Assembly: GCA_947466535.1 (NCBI GenBank)
Contig: CANIEV010000017.1
Span: 1-38,301 of the forward strand
DNA length: 38,301 nucleotides
Direction of reading: 5' to 3'
Source of the DNA: Betaproteobacteria bacterium
GTDB taxonomy: Bacteria > Pseudomonadota > Gammaproteobacteria > Burkholderiales > SG8-39
The notes beneath the pieces were generated by a model that did not search any database, was not told where the DNA came from, and saw only the letters and a program-made list of their open reading frames with translations. The position numbers and the translations under genes are program-made. Shown piece by piece: positions 24,073-32,377 of the stretch (position 1 is its first letter; each line of letters opens with the position of its first letter).

Positions 24073-24777
24073 TTGAGCGCGATCGGCGAAGCCTTTTCCT
24101 CGGCCCTGGGTCTTATCACGACGTTCGACGGTTCACTGGTGTCCATCGTCCTCCTGAGCATCGAGGTGAGTCTTTCGGCGGTGCTGCTTGCCTCCGTGCT
24201 GGCGCTGCCTCTGGGCGCCGCAATCGCCGTCGGCCGCTTCCCCGGCCGTCGCGCGCTGGTGGTGCTGCTGAACGCGCTGATGGGCTTGCCTCCGGTAGTC
24301 GTCGGTCTGGTGGTGTACCTGATGCTCTCTCGCGCCGGGCCGCTCGGGTCGCTCGGGATCCTGTTTACGCCGGGCGCGATGGTGATCGCCCAGACCGTTC
24401 TGATCCTTCCGATCATTGCGGCGCTGTGCCGGCAGGCGGTGGAGGACGCGTGGCGGGAGTACGAAGAGCAGCTGCGTTCGCTCGGCGCCGGGCGGGTTTC
24501 CGCCGCGCTCACACTGCTCTGGGATACACGGTTCTCCCTGTTGACCGCGGTGCTCGCGGGATTCGGACGGGCTGCCGCGGAGGTGGGTGCGGTGATGATC
24601 GTGGGCGGAAACATCGACGGCGTGACCCGGGTCATGACCACCAGCATCGCGCTGGAGACGAGCAAGGGTGACCTTCCGCTGGCGCTCGGGCTCGGCATGA
24701 TCCTCATCTGCCTTGTCCTTGCGCTGAACGCAGCCGCCTATCTCGCCAAGGAGGCGGCTGAACGCCGCTACGGTTGA
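24073..24777 (+). CDS. tupB: tungstate-type ABC transporter permease TupB
   Basis: This 234-aa inner-membrane permease has five to six hydrophobic helices and the EAA-type coupling motif EEQLRSLGAGRVSAAL with GFGRAAAEVGAVMIVGGN (about 136-181), typical of TupB and distinct from the longer ModB family. The start is a TTG with GGAAG upstream. It belongs to a permease-ATPase-receptor cluster with tupC and tupA. The assignment to tungstate rests on the TupA-type receptor downstream; molybdate is the main alternative. Confidence 0.88.
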   Translation: MSAIGEAFSSALGLITTFDGSLVSIVLLSIEVSLSAVLLASVLALPLGAAIAVGRFPGRRALVVLLNALMGLPPVVVGLVVYLMLSRAGPLGSLGILFTPGAMVIAQTVLILPIIAALCRQAVEDAWREYEEQLRSLGAGRVSAALTLLWDTRFSLLTAVLAGFGRAAAEVGAVMIVGGNIDGVTRVMTTSIALETSKGDLPLALGLGMILICLVLALNAAAYLAKEAAERRYG

Positions 24778-25469
24778 TGCTGCCCCTGCTGCTTGACCGG
24801 GTGGGTTTCGATGTTGACGGCCGATGCCTCGTCGATGCGATCGATGCGCGTATCGAGGCGGGAACGCGAACCGTGGTACTGGGCGCCAACGGGGCCGGCA
24901 AGAGCCTCCTGCTCCGGCTTTGCCACGGGTTGATCGCGCCGACCCGGGGGCGCGTCGCCTGGAGCGGGCAGGGCCGGCAGGCGATGGTATTCCAGCGTCC
25001 GGTGATGCTGCGGCGCTCGGCGCTTGCAAATATCGAATATGCGCTGGCTCGGGCCGGCGTCAGTGGCATGGAACGCAGGCGTCGCTCGGCCGCCGCGCTG
25101 GAGCGCGTGGGCCTGGGTTCGATTGCCGCGCGGTCCGCTCGGGTGCTCTCGGGCGGCGAGCAGCAGCGCGTCGCGCTCGCTCGAGCCTGGGCACTGGAGC
25201 CACAGGTGCTGTTTCTCGATGAGCCGACGGCGAGCCTCGATCCCGGCGCTACCGCGGAGGTCGAGCGGATCATCCAGGCGATTCATGCGTCGGGTACCAA
25301 GATTGTGATGACCACGCACAATCTCGGCCAGGCGCGTCGTCTGGGTGACGAGGTTCTATTCCTGCATCACGGAGGGCTCGCGGAACATTCGCCTGTCGAC
25401 CGGTTTTTCTCGGCCCCCGCGACCGCTGAGGCTGCTGCATTTCTGCGAGGAGAGTTGCCGTGGACCTAG
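24777..25469 (+). CDS. tupC: tungstate-type ABC transporter ATP-binding protein TupC
   Basis: This 230-aa ATPase has Walker A GANGAGKS, a Q-loop MVFQRPVML, the signature LSGGEQQR, Walker B VLFLDEPTAS and the switch His in MTTHNLGQA. The ATG at 24777 overlaps the tupB stop (TGATG); the track's TTG just before it is less likely. It has no C-terminal regulatory domain, unlike ModC. It overlaps tupA by 10 bases, so the three transporter genes are coupled. Confidence 0.92.
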   Translation: MLPLLLDRVGFDVDGRCLVDAIDARIEAGTRTVVLGANGAGKSLLLRLCHGLIAPTRGRVAWSGQGRQAMVFQRPVMLRRSALANIEYALARAGVSGMERRRRSAAALERVGLGSIAARSARVLSGGEQQRVALARAWALEPQVLFLDEPTASLDPGATAEVERIIQAIHASGTKIVMTTHNLGQARRLGDEVLFLHHGGLAEHSPVDRFFSAPATAEAAAFLRGELPWT

Positions 25470-26302
25470 GCGTTTCAGTGTTGCTGCGCAAGGTGCTGAT
25501 CGGCGCGGCGGCGATGACGTTCGCCCTTGCCGCCACCGCGCAGGAGAGGTTCATCACGGTGGCCTCGACCACGTCCACAGAACAGTCGGGACTGTTCAAG
25601 CACCTGCTGCCGGTGTTCGAGAAGAAGGCGGGAATCCAGGTCCGGGTGGTCGCGCTTGGTACCGGTCAGGCTCTGGACATGGCCCGTCGCGGTGATGCGG
25701 ACGTGGTTTTTGTGCATGCGAAGTCGGCGGAGGAAAAATTCCTGGCAGAGGGACTCGGCGTGAAGCGTTACCCGGTGATGTACAACGACTTCATTCTCGC
25801 GGGCCCGAAATCCGACGCCGCAAAGGTCGTGGGTGGCAAGGACATCCTGGCTGCGCTGAACCGGATCAACTCGACCGGCGCAGCCTTTGTATCCCGCGGG
25901 GACAAGAGCGGGACACATATGGCGGAACTCGAACTCTGGAAACTGGCGAATGTGGACATCGCGCGCGACAAGGGAGCCTGGTATCGCGACACCGGTCAGG
26001 GCATGGGGCCGGCGCTGAACACGGCCGCGTCGATGAATGCCTACATCCTTGTCGACCGCGGGACGTGGATCTCGTTTCGGAATCGGGGTGATCTTGCCAT
26101 CCTGGTGGAGGGCGACCAGCGCCTGTTCAACCAGTACGGCGTGATGCTGGTGAATCCCGCGAAACATGCGCACGTGAAGAAGGATTTTGGCCAGGCCTTC
26201 ATCGACTGGGTGGTCTCGCCCGAGGGTCAGAAGGCGATCGCGGACTACAAGATCGGCGGCGAACAGTTGTTCTTTCCGAATGCGAGTCAGCCGGGCGCGT
26301 GA
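25460..26302 (+). CDS. tupA: tungstate-binding periplasmic protein TupA
   Basis: This 280-aa receptor starts at a GTG with GGAGAG upstream and has a signal peptide (LLRKVLIGAAAMTFALAATAQ). The mature protein begins with the TupA hallmark VASTTSTEQSGLFKHLLP, followed by GTGQALDMARRGDADVVFVH, NDFILAGPKSD, SRGDKSGTHMAELELW and NAYILVDRGTWIS. TupA proteins bind tungstate very tightly and discriminate against molybdate. It closes the tupBCA unit, which is followed by a small ModE-type gene. Confidence 0.92.
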   Translation: MDLGVSVLLRKVLIGAAAMTFALAATAQERFITVASTTSTEQSGLFKHLLPVFEKKAGIQVRVVALGTGQALDMARRGDADVVFVHAKSAEEKFLAEGLGVKRYPVMYNDFILAGPKSDAAKVVGGKDILAALNRINSTGAAFVSRGDKSGTHMAELELWKLANVDIARDKGAWYRDTGQGMGPALNTAASMNAYILVDRGTWISFRNRGDLAILVEGDQRLFNQYGVMLVNPAKHAHVKKDFGQAFIDWVVSPEGQKAIADYKIGGEQLFFPNASQPGA

Positions 26303-26350
26303 TGTCGGGAATACGGGTGGCTTCATTTGCGCTTTAGAATCCTGCCCACG

Positions 26351-26710
26351 ATGACACGCTACAAAGGCCTGACCCTGCGAGTTCTCAGCCGTGCCCGACC
26401 CGCGATAGGTCCGGGAAAGGCTGAATTGCTCGACCATATCGCGGCAACCGGGTCGATTTCCGCGGCGGCGCGCGAGATGGGAATGTCGTATCGCCGCGCC
26501 TGGAAGCTGGTCGAGGCGCTCAACGAGGATTTTTCCGGACCGCTGGTCGAGACCGCGACCGGGGGCAAGCGTGGCGGTGGAGCGACGGTGACCGAGCTTG
26601 GCCTGGATGTCCTGCGGCGCTATCGCGTCATGGAGTTGCGCGCCTCGACCGCGATCAGGCGCGAACTCGGCGGGATCGAGCGCCTGTTGAAGCGACCGCC
26701 GAAGGCCTGA
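26351..26710 (+). CDS. short ModE-type winged-helix regulator
   Basis: The ATG at 26351 gives 119 aa beginning MTRYKGLTLRVLSR; the TTG at 26327 in the track adds 8 unneeded residues. It is a DNA-binding domain only: GKAELLDHIAATGSISAAAREMGMSYRRAWKLVEALN is the ModE HTH (about 20-57), followed by the wing GGKRGGGATVTELGLDVLRRY. The C-terminal molybdate-binding di-MOP domain of E. coli ModE is absent. It stands between tup and mod genes and most likely regulates one or both; how it would sense metal is unclear. Confidence 0.9.
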   Translation: MTRYKGLTLRVLSRARPAIGPGKAELLDHIAATGSISAAAREMGMSYRRAWKLVEALNEDFSGPLVETATGGKRGGGATVTELGLDVLRRYRVMELRASTAIRRELGGIERLLKRPPKA

Positions 26711-26759
26711 ACCATCAATGAATTGCAGGATCCGGGAGGCAGTCGGCTACCGTTGTATC

Positions 26760-26774
26760 CGCTAGAATATAGCG
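26760..26774. promoter_or_regulatory. inverted repeat CGCTA-N5-TAGCG before modA (possible ModE box)
   Basis: CGCTA-GAATA-TAGCG is a perfect 5-bp inverted repeat immediately upstream of the modA region, in an AT-rich pocket. Its outer half-sites resemble the CG-n-TAT...ATA-n-CG ends of ModE-type operators, but the spacing is much shorter than the E. coli site. A small ModE-like regulator is encoded 50 bases upstream. Confidence 0.4.
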
Positions 26775-26789
26775 ATGTCAGGGAAATAT

Positions 26790-27581
26790 ATGCTCCCGCT
26801 GTGCCATGTGATCCGGTGGCTTGCGCTTATTGCGGGATTTCTCGCATTTTCCGGCGCTGCATATGGGCAGGGATCCCGCGAACCCGTGATCGCAGCGGCA
26901 TCCGACCTTAAATTCGTTCTGGACGAGATATCCACTGCCTACACGGCGTCGACAACGCGTCGCGTCAGGCCGGTGTACGGTTCGTCCGGTAATTTTTTCC
27001 GGCAGATCGAGCAGGGCGCGCCTTTCGGGATATTCATGTCCGCCGATGAAGAGTTCGTATTCAGGTTGGCCGCCTCAGGTAAAACCGGGGACAGGGGCGT
27101 GCAATACGCGATCGGCCGGATTGTCCTGTTCGCGCCTGAAGGGTCGGCGCTCGGAGTGGATGAGCGGATGGACGGGCTCAAAGAGGCGCTCGTTCAAGGG
27201 CGGATCCAGCGTTTCGCGATCGCCAGTACAGAGCACGCGCCTTACGGTCGTGCAGCGGAGCAGGCGTTGAGGGCTGTCGGCCTGTGGGAGTCGGTCCGTG
27301 GGCACCTGGTGCTTGGCGAAAATGTGTCGCAGGCGGCGCAATTTGCGACCGGTGGATCAGCGCAGGGCGGGATATTCGCGTATTCCCTCGCTCTTTCGCC
27401 CGCGGTGTCGCGGCTGGGCAGGCATGTGCTTCTTCCGGAAAGCCTGCATCAGCCGTTGCGCCAGCGAATGGTGCTGATCAAGGGGGCGGGCGCCGACGCA
27501 CGCGAATTCTTCAGTTTCCTTCAACAACCGGCGGCGCGTGCCTTGTTCAAGCGCTACGGTTTCGGTCTTCCGGGTGAGTGA
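26790..27581 (+). CDS. modA: molybdate-binding periplasmic protein ModA
   Basis: This 263-aa receptor starts at the ATG 26790, which has AGGGAA just before it; the earlier ATG at 26775 abuts the inverted repeat and has no ribosome site. The signal peptide is CHVIRWLALIAGFLAFSGAAYG. Mature blocks are VIAAASDLKFVLDEIS, YGSSGNFFRQIEQGAPFGIFMSADEEF, APYGRAAEQAL and LGENVSQAAQF, all typical of ModA. It delivers molybdate to ModBC, the next two genes. Confidence 0.92.
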   Translation: MLPLCHVIRWLALIAGFLAFSGAAYGQGSREPVIAAASDLKFVLDEISTAYTASTTRRVRPVYGSSGNFFRQIEQGAPFGIFMSADEEFVFRLAASGKTGDRGVQYAIGRIVLFAPEGSALGVDERMDGLKEALVQGRIQRFAIASTEHAPYGRAAEQALRAVGLWESVRGHLVLGENVSQAAQFATGGSAQGGIFAYSLALSPAVSRLGRHVLLPESLHQPLRQRMVLIKGAGADAREFFSFLQQPAARALFKRYGFGLPGE

Positions 27582-27587
27582 GCTTTC

Positions 27588-28262
27588 ATGATGGACTGGC
27601 GCGCGTTTGCGCTCTCGTTGGAACTCGCGACGTGGACCATGCTCATCCTCTTGCCGACGGGGATTTTTCTCGGGCGTGTACTTGCGTGGCATCGTTTTCG
27701 TGGCAAGCCTCTGGTCGAGGCGGCACTTGCCCTTCCGCTTGTTCTGCCGCCGACGGTACTCGGGTTTTATCTGCTGATGGCATTCGGTGCAGGTTCGCCC
27801 CTGGGGCAGGTCTATCAAAGCGTGTTCGGTCGGACGCTGGTGTTCAGCTTCGAAGGATTGCTGCTCGCCTCGGTAATCTTCAACCTCCCGTTTGCGATCC
27901 AGCCGATGCAGCGTGCGTTCGAGGCGATCGCGCCCGAAGTGCGCGATGCGGCCGCCTGCTGCGGCCTGTCGCGCATCCGCATGCTCTGGCGAATCGAGCT
28001 TCCGCTGGCGTGGCCGGGGGTGTTGTCCGGTCTTGTGCTGACCTTTGCACATACGCTTGGCGAATTCGGTGTGGTGCTGATGGTCGGTGGCAGCATCCCG
28101 GGCGAGACCCGGACGATCGCGATTTCGATTTACGACAGTGTGCAGGGTTTTGACACCGCGTCGGCCGGAATCATGTCGGCCACCCTGCTGGTGACCTCGC
28201 TTGTTGCGATCGCGACCACCTATTGGTCGGGCCGCGCCCGTTATGGATCGCAACATGTCTGA
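27588..28262 (+). CDS. modB: molybdate ABC transporter permease ModB
   Basis: This 224-aa permease has five hydrophobic helices, the LPLVLPPTVLGFYLLMAFG segment, and the coupling loop DAAACCGLSRIRMLWRIELP followed by FAHTLGEFGVVLMVGGSIPGETRT, a ModB hallmark. The start is one of two adjacent ATG codons (27588 or 27591), 6 bases after modA. It overlaps modC by 20 bases at most. Confidence 0.95.
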   Translation: MMDWRAFALSLELATWTMLILLPTGIFLGRVLAWHRFRGKPLVEAALALPLVLPPTVLGFYLLMAFGAGSPLGQVYQSVFGRTLVFSFEGLLLASVIFNLPFAIQPMQRAFEAIAPEVRDAAACCGLSRIRMLWRIELPLAWPGVLSGLVLTFAHTLGEFGVVLMVGGSIPGETRTIAISIYDSVQGFDTASAGIMSATLLVTSLVAIATTYWSGRARYGSQHV

Positions 28263-29382
28263 TCCCGGCCTGCGGGTCGAACTGCGCCAGGCGGCTCCCA
28301 TAGCGCTCAATGTCGACCTGTCCTGTGCGCCTGGAGAATTGCTTGCGCTCGTCGGTCCCTCGGGAAGTGGCAAGTCCACCGTGCTCAGAATGATTGCGGG
28401 GCTCGCGCGCCCGCGCGAAGGGCGCATCGTGTGCGATGGCGAGGACTGGTTCGAATCGTCCGCGGGAATAAATCTTGCCCCGCAGCGTCGCCGCATCGGA
28501 ATGGTGTTCCAGCACTACGCTCTTTTCCCCCACCTGAACGCGGTTGAAAATGTGATGGAGGCGTTGGTCGACCGGCCTGGGTCCGAGCGGCGTGCCAATG
28601 CGCAGGCGTGGATCGAGCGCCTTCACCTGCACGGCCTGGAGGCGCGGCGGCCCTCGCAGCTGTCGGGCGGACAGCAGCAGCGTGTCGCGGTTGCGCGCGC
28701 GCTTGCACGTGAACCGCGCGTGCTGTTGCTCGACGAACCGTTTTCCGCCGTCGACCGGGTCACACGGGACAAACTGCACGAGGAACTTGCGCAACTGAGG
28801 CGTGATCTTTCAATGCCTGTAATTCTGGTCACGCACGATCTGGACGAAGCGCTGAAACTTGCGGACCGAATGACGGTTCTGTCGCAGGGCAAGACCCTGC
28901 AATCAGGCACTCCGGTCGAGGTGCTGACGCGGCCGGATACGGTACAGATCGCGCGACTTGCCGGTCACAAGAATGTTTTTCGGGGCGGGGTACTCGAGCA
29001 TCGGCATGACGACGGAGTCACCGTCATCGAATGGCGCGGGCATCGCCTGCATGCAGGATTGCAGACCCGGTTCGCACCGGGAAGCCAGGTGGCGTGGATG
29101 ATCCCGAAGAGCCACCTGTTACTCGATGTGCCGGACGGAGAGCCCGGATCTGAGAATCGCGTCGATGCAACGGTGGGTGAGGCGGTGCGTCTTGGGGAAA
29201 CCGTGTCGCTCACGGTCCTTGTCGACGGTCCGTCCCGGCCGCCCCTGTTTGCATCCGCCTCGCTTCACCTGGTCCAGGCGCACCGCCTCACGGCAGGCAG
29301 ACGGGTGTCCGTGTCCTTTCTCGCCGGGGGTATTCATCTGATGCCACCCGACAGACAGAGGAAGAATCATGAAATTCAGTAA
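28243..29382 (+). CDS. modC: molybdate ABC transporter ATP-binding protein ModC
   Basis: This 379-aa ATPase starts at the ATG 28243 or 28255, both inside the end of modB; the track start at 28201 is upstream shadow. It has Walker A GPSGSGKST, Q-loop MVFQHYALFP, signature LSGGQQQR, Walker B VLLLDEPFSAVD and switch VTHDLDEAL. The C-terminal 90 residues (about 290-370) form a TOBE/MOP-like domain, consistent with oxyanion feedback inhibition. It closes the modABC unit. Confidence 0.93.
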   Translation: MDRNMSDPGLRVELRQAAPIALNVDLSCAPGELLALVGPSGSGKSTVLRMIAGLARPREGRIVCDGEDWFESSAGINLAPQRRRIGMVFQHYALFPHLNAVENVMEALVDRPGSERRANAQAWIERLHLHGLEARRPSQLSGGQQQRVAVARALAREPRVLLLDEPFSAVDRVTRDKLHEELAQLRRDLSMPVILVTHDLDEALKLADRMTVLSQGKTLQSGTPVEVLTRPDTVQIARLAGHKNVFRGGVLEHRHDDGVTVIEWRGHRLHAGLQTRFAPGSQVAWMIPKSHLLLDVPDGEPGSENRVDATVGEAVRLGETVSLTVLVDGPSRPPLFASASLHLVQAHRLTAGRRVSVSFLAGGIHLMPPDRQRKNHEIQ

Positions 29383-29442
29383 TTCTGATAAAATTCAAAG
29401 ACTTTCGATACCTTTTCGGGCCGTTTTCGCAACGCCTGCCTC

Positions 29443-29937
29443 ATGAAAATTTTCGGTTTCGCCGGCTGGTCCGGTAGCGGCAAGACGACGCTTATCGAGC
29501 AGCTAATACCGCGTTTTGTGGCGCGCGGCCTGAGGGTGTCGCTGATCAAGCACGCACATCACAAGTTCGATGTCGACCAGCCGGGAAAGGACTCGTACCG
29601 GCATCGGGAGGCGGGTTGCACGGAAGTGCTTGTGTCCTCGGGTAACCGTTGGGTGCTGATGCATGAGTTGCGCGGGTCGGCGGAACCTTCGCTTGAGGAA
29701 CAGGTGGCGCGACTTTCGCCCTGCGATCTCGTGCTGGTCGAGGGATACAAGACGCATCCGATTCCGAAGCTCGAGATCTGGCGAAAGGACAATGCCAAGC
29801 CTTTCCTTCATCCGGATGACCCGCATATCATCGCGGTCGCCGCGGACGCGCCGTGTGAAACGGATTTGCCGGTGTTCGGTCTGAACGACCATGACCGGAT
29901 CGCAGAGATGATTCTCGGAAAGAACGGGTTCCAATGA
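29443..29937 (+). CDS. mobB: molybdopterin-guanine dinucleotide biosynthesis protein MobB
   Basis: This 164-aa GTP-binding protein has a P-loop at its start (FAGWSGSGKTTLIEQLIP, about 5-22), LIKHAHHKFDVDQPGKDSYRHREAG, and DLVLVEGYKTHPIPKLEIWR, all typical of MobB. It supports MobA in making bis-MGD. It follows modC by 60 AT-richer bases without a clear promoter and overlaps the second moeA by ATGA. Confidence 0.95.
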   Translation: MKIFGFAGWSGSGKTTLIEQLIPRFVARGLRVSLIKHAHHKFDVDQPGKDSYRHREAGCTEVLVSSGNRWVLMHELRGSAEPSLEEQVARLSPCDLVLVEGYKTHPIPKLEIWRKDNAKPFLHPDDPHIIAVAADAPCETDLPVFGLNDHDRIAEMILGKNGFQ

Positions 29938-31151
29938 ACAAGGGATTGTTGTCGGTGGATGAGGCACTCGAGCGGCTGCTCGCAGGTGCAACGCCTGTTG
30001 GCGAGATCGAGACCGTACCCACGCTTCAGGCAAGCAAGCGTGTTCTGGCATCAGCGCAGAAGTCGACGATGAACGTGCCGCCGCTGGATAACAGCGCTAT
30101 GGACGGGTACGCGGTACGTCGTGGCGATGTGCCCGCCGCCGGAGCCAGGCTGCGTGTCGCGCAGAAGATCATGGCGGGCAGCGTGGGTGCGGCGCTCGAA
30201 CCCGGCATGGCCGCGCGGATCTTCACCGGCGCGCCGGTGCCATCGGGCGCGGATGCGATCGTGATGCAGGAGGACTGCACCGCTGAGGGCGATTTTGTTG
30301 TGGTGAACAAGGTGCCGGCGCCGGATCAGTGGGTTCGCCGCGTCGGCAGCGATATACGGCAGGGTCAGGAAATTCTGCGCACCGGCATGAGATTGCTGCC
30401 GCAGGATACCGGGCTGGTGGCATCCATCGGCATTCCCTCGCTTCCGGTGTATCGAAAGGTGAAGCTCGGCCTGTTCTTCACCGGTGACGAACTCGTGATG
30501 CCGGGCGATCCTCTTCCTCCGGGAAGGATCTACAACTCCAACCGCTTTACGCTGACCGGCCTTGCGCAGGCCTTTGACTGCGAGATCCACGACTACGGCA
30601 TCGTGCCGGATTCGCTGGATGCCACGCGCGAGGTGCTGCGCCGCGCGGCGACCGAGTGTGATGTGATCGTCACCAGCGGCGGGGTGTCGGTGGGCGAGGC
30701 GGATTTCGTCAAGCCCGCGGTCGAGGCCGAGGGCGAACTGCTGATGTGGCGTATCGCGATGAAGCCCGGCCGTCCCCTTGCGTTCGGCCGTGTCGGCAAG
30801 ACCGGAAGGACGGCGGCATTCATCGGGCTACCGGGCAATCCCGTTTCGAGTTTCGTCACATTCCTGATTTTCGTGCGGCCTTTCCTTCTGCGTACGCAGG
30901 GGGTGGTCGACGTTGCGCCACACGCAATCAACGTACGGGCCGACTTTGACTGGCTGGAGCCGGATTCGCGGCGCGAGTTCCTGCGCGCCCGCTGGAACGC
31001 AAGCGGCGGGTTGGAACTGTATTCAAGCCAGGACTCGGCGGTGCTGACCTCGACGTCATGGGCGGACGGATTGGTGGACAATCCGGCATCGCAGGCGATA
31101 CGCCGCGGCGATACCGTGCGTTTCCTGCCCTATTCGGAGCTGTACCGGTGA
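29934..31151 (+). CDS. moeA: molybdopterin molybdotransferase MoeA (copy 2)
   Basis: This 405-aa MoeA overlaps mobB (ATGA) and moaD (GTGA). Its core matches MoeA: NVPPLDNSAMDGYAVRRGDV, RIFTGAPVPSGADAIVMQED, FFTGDELVMPGDPLPPGRIYNSN, TSGGVSVGEADFVKPAVEAEGEL, AMKPGRPLAFGRV and GLPGNPVSSFVTFLIF. It is clearly diverged from copy 1 at 8944-10200, although the catalytic Asp and the GLPGNP loop are kept in both. Having two copies suggests separate metals, enzymes or conditions. Confidence 0.95.
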   Translation: MNKGLLSVDEALERLLAGATPVGEIETVPTLQASKRVLASAQKSTMNVPPLDNSAMDGYAVRRGDVPAAGARLRVAQKIMAGSVGAALEPGMAARIFTGAPVPSGADAIVMQEDCTAEGDFVVVNKVPAPDQWVRRVGSDIRQGQEILRTGMRLLPQDTGLVASIGIPSLPVYRKVKLGLFFTGDELVMPGDPLPPGRIYNSNRFTLTGLAQAFDCEIHDYGIVPDSLDATREVLRRAATECDVIVTSGGVSVGEADFVKPAVEAEGELLMWRIAMKPGRPLAFGRVGKTGRTAAFIGLPGNPVSSFVTFLIFVRPFLLRTQGVVDVAPHAINVRADFDWLEPDSRREFLRARWNASGGLELYSSQDSAVLTSTSWADGLVDNPASQAIRRGDTVRFLPYSELYR

Positions 31152-31405
31152 GCGTAAAGCTTCTCTATTTCGCCGCGTTGCGCGAGCAAGTCGGTTGCGC
31201 GGAGGAATCGCTCGCGCTGCCTGAGGGTGTGGGCACGGTTGCCGGACTGCGGGCGCATTTGATGGCGCGCGGCGGTGCGTGGCAGACGTCTCTCGCGGCG
31301 ACGCGTGCGTTGCGTGTTGCGGTGAACCAGGTAATGGCGCAGCCGGGAACACCGGTGAAAGCGGGCGATGAAGTCGCGTTCTTTCCGCCGGTCACAGGCG
31401 GATAG
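31148..31405 (+). CDS. moaD: molybdopterin synthase sulfur-carrier subunit MoaD
   Basis: The GTG at 31148 overlaps the moeA stop (GTGA) and gives an 85-aa ubiquitin-like protein; the track start at 31058 is too long. It begins VKLLYFAALREQVG and ends VAFFPPVTGG, with the terminal Gly-Gly that is thiocarboxylated to carry sulfur to precursor Z. It pairs with MoaE, whose gene starts 8 bases later. Confidence 0.95.
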   Translation: MSVKLLYFAALREQVGCAEESLALPEGVGTVAGLRAHLMARGGAWQTSLAATRALRVAVNQVMAQPGTPVKAGDEVAFFPPVTGG

Positions 31406-31413
31406 GGGGATTC

Positions 31414-31884
31414 ATGTCGGTTCGTGTTCAGACGCAGGACTTCGATCTCGGCGTCGAAGTGGCCGCACTGAGACGCGGCAATACAGGCATCGGTGCGGTG
31501 GCGGCGTTCGTAGGCCTGGTGCGCGATCTCAATGACGGCTCCAGCGTCGCGGTAATGACCCTGGAGCATTACCCCGGCATGACAGAAAAGGCGCTGGAGG
31601 CGATCGTCGCCGAGGCGCGTACCCGATGGGAATTCATCGACGCGCTGGTGATCCATCGCGTGGGGGATCTCTACCCGGCGGACCAGATCGTGCTGGTCGC
31701 GGTGGCGGGTGCGCATCGCGGGGAGGCCTTCTCGGCCTGCGAATTCATCATGGATTACCTCAAGACCCAGGCACCGTTCTGGAAGAAGGAGCAGACCCCG
31801 CAGGGCGCGCGCTGGGTCGAGGCGCGCTCGTCGGACGACGAGGCGGCGGCGCGGTGGGCCCAAGGCACGTCGGATGCGGCCTGA
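31414..31884 (+). CDS. moaE: molybdopterin synthase catalytic subunit MoaE
   Basis: This 156-aa subunit uses MoaD thiocarboxylate to form the dithiolene of molybdopterin. Motifs: GAVAAFVGLVRDLNDG, LEHYPGMTEKALEAI, HRVGDLYPADQIVLVAVAGAHR and the catalytic-Lys segment DYLKTQAPFWKKEQTP (two active-site lysines). Length is normal. It ends the mobB-moeA-moaD-moaE run. Confidence 0.96.
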   Translation: MSVRVQTQDFDLGVEVAALRRGNTGIGAVAAFVGLVRDLNDGSSVAVMTLEHYPGMTEKALEAIVAEARTRWEFIDALVIHRVGDLYPADQIVLVAVAGAHRGEAFSACEFIMDYLKTQAPFWKKEQTPQGARWVEARSSDDEAAARWAQGTSDAA

Positions 31885-31920
31885 GATGCGTAGCCGATTG
31901 ATCGCCATGGGGCTGCCGCG

Positions 31921-32310
31921 ATGAGTATTGCCGGATTCGCGGTGGTCGGTATCGGGGCGGCTCTTGGAGCCTGGCTTCGCTGGGCTCTGTCGGTGGGGCT
32001 GAATTCGGTGTTTCCGCATCTGCCGCCGGGCACCCTCATCGCGAACCTGCTCGGCGGTTACCTGATCGGTCTGGCGATCGCCGTATTCGAAGCCATGCCC
32101 GCACTTGCGCCGGAGTGGCGCTTGTTCGCGATCACCGGATTTCTCGGTGGACTCACCACGTTCTCCACCTTCACCGCCGAGTCGTTCGCGTTGCTCGAAC
32201 GCGGTTCCTGGGGCTGGGCGTTTCTGCATTCTGCCGGCCATCTCTCGGGATGTCTCGCCGCCGCGTGGCTCGGCCGAGCCTGCTTTCAGTGGCTCGGGGG
32301 CGGGCAGTAG
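31921..32310 (+). CDS. crcB: fluoride channel CrcB/Fluc
   Basis: This 129-aa membrane protein has four helices and the Fluc signature pieces GAALGAWLRWALS, PPGTLIANLLGGYLIG and ITGFLGGLTTFSTFTAE (the TTFSTF motif lines the fluoride path). It works as an antiparallel dimer that expels fluoride. It starts 36 bases after moaE. I looked for a fluoride riboswitch there and the space is too short. Confidence 0.95.
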   Translation: MSIAGFAVVGIGAALGAWLRWALSVGLNSVFPHLPPGTLIANLLGGYLIGLAIAVFEAMPALAPEWRLFAITGFLGGLTTFSTFTAESFALLERGSWGWAFLHSAGHLSGCLAAAWLGRACFQWLGGGQ

Positions 32311-32329
32311 CCTTTTACGCAGGGCAGGC

Positions 32330-32357
32330 ATTGAAAATGCCCATGTCGGCCCCATGT
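32330..32357 (+). promoter_or_regulatory. sigma-32 heat-shock promoter of clpB
   Basis: ATTGAA (32330-32335; consensus CTTGAA) and an exact CCCCATGT (32350-32357; consensus CCCCATnT) are separated by 14 bases. This is a strong RpoH-type promoter and it sits upstream of clpB, a classic heat-shock gene. The implied leader is about 105 bases. Confidence 0.75.
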
Positions 32358-32377
32358 TCTTCCACAGGAACGCGGCT

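Noticed and set aside
31885-31920. Fluoride riboswitch before crcB
   Set aside because: The gap is only 36 bases and no pseudoknot-like element is visible there.
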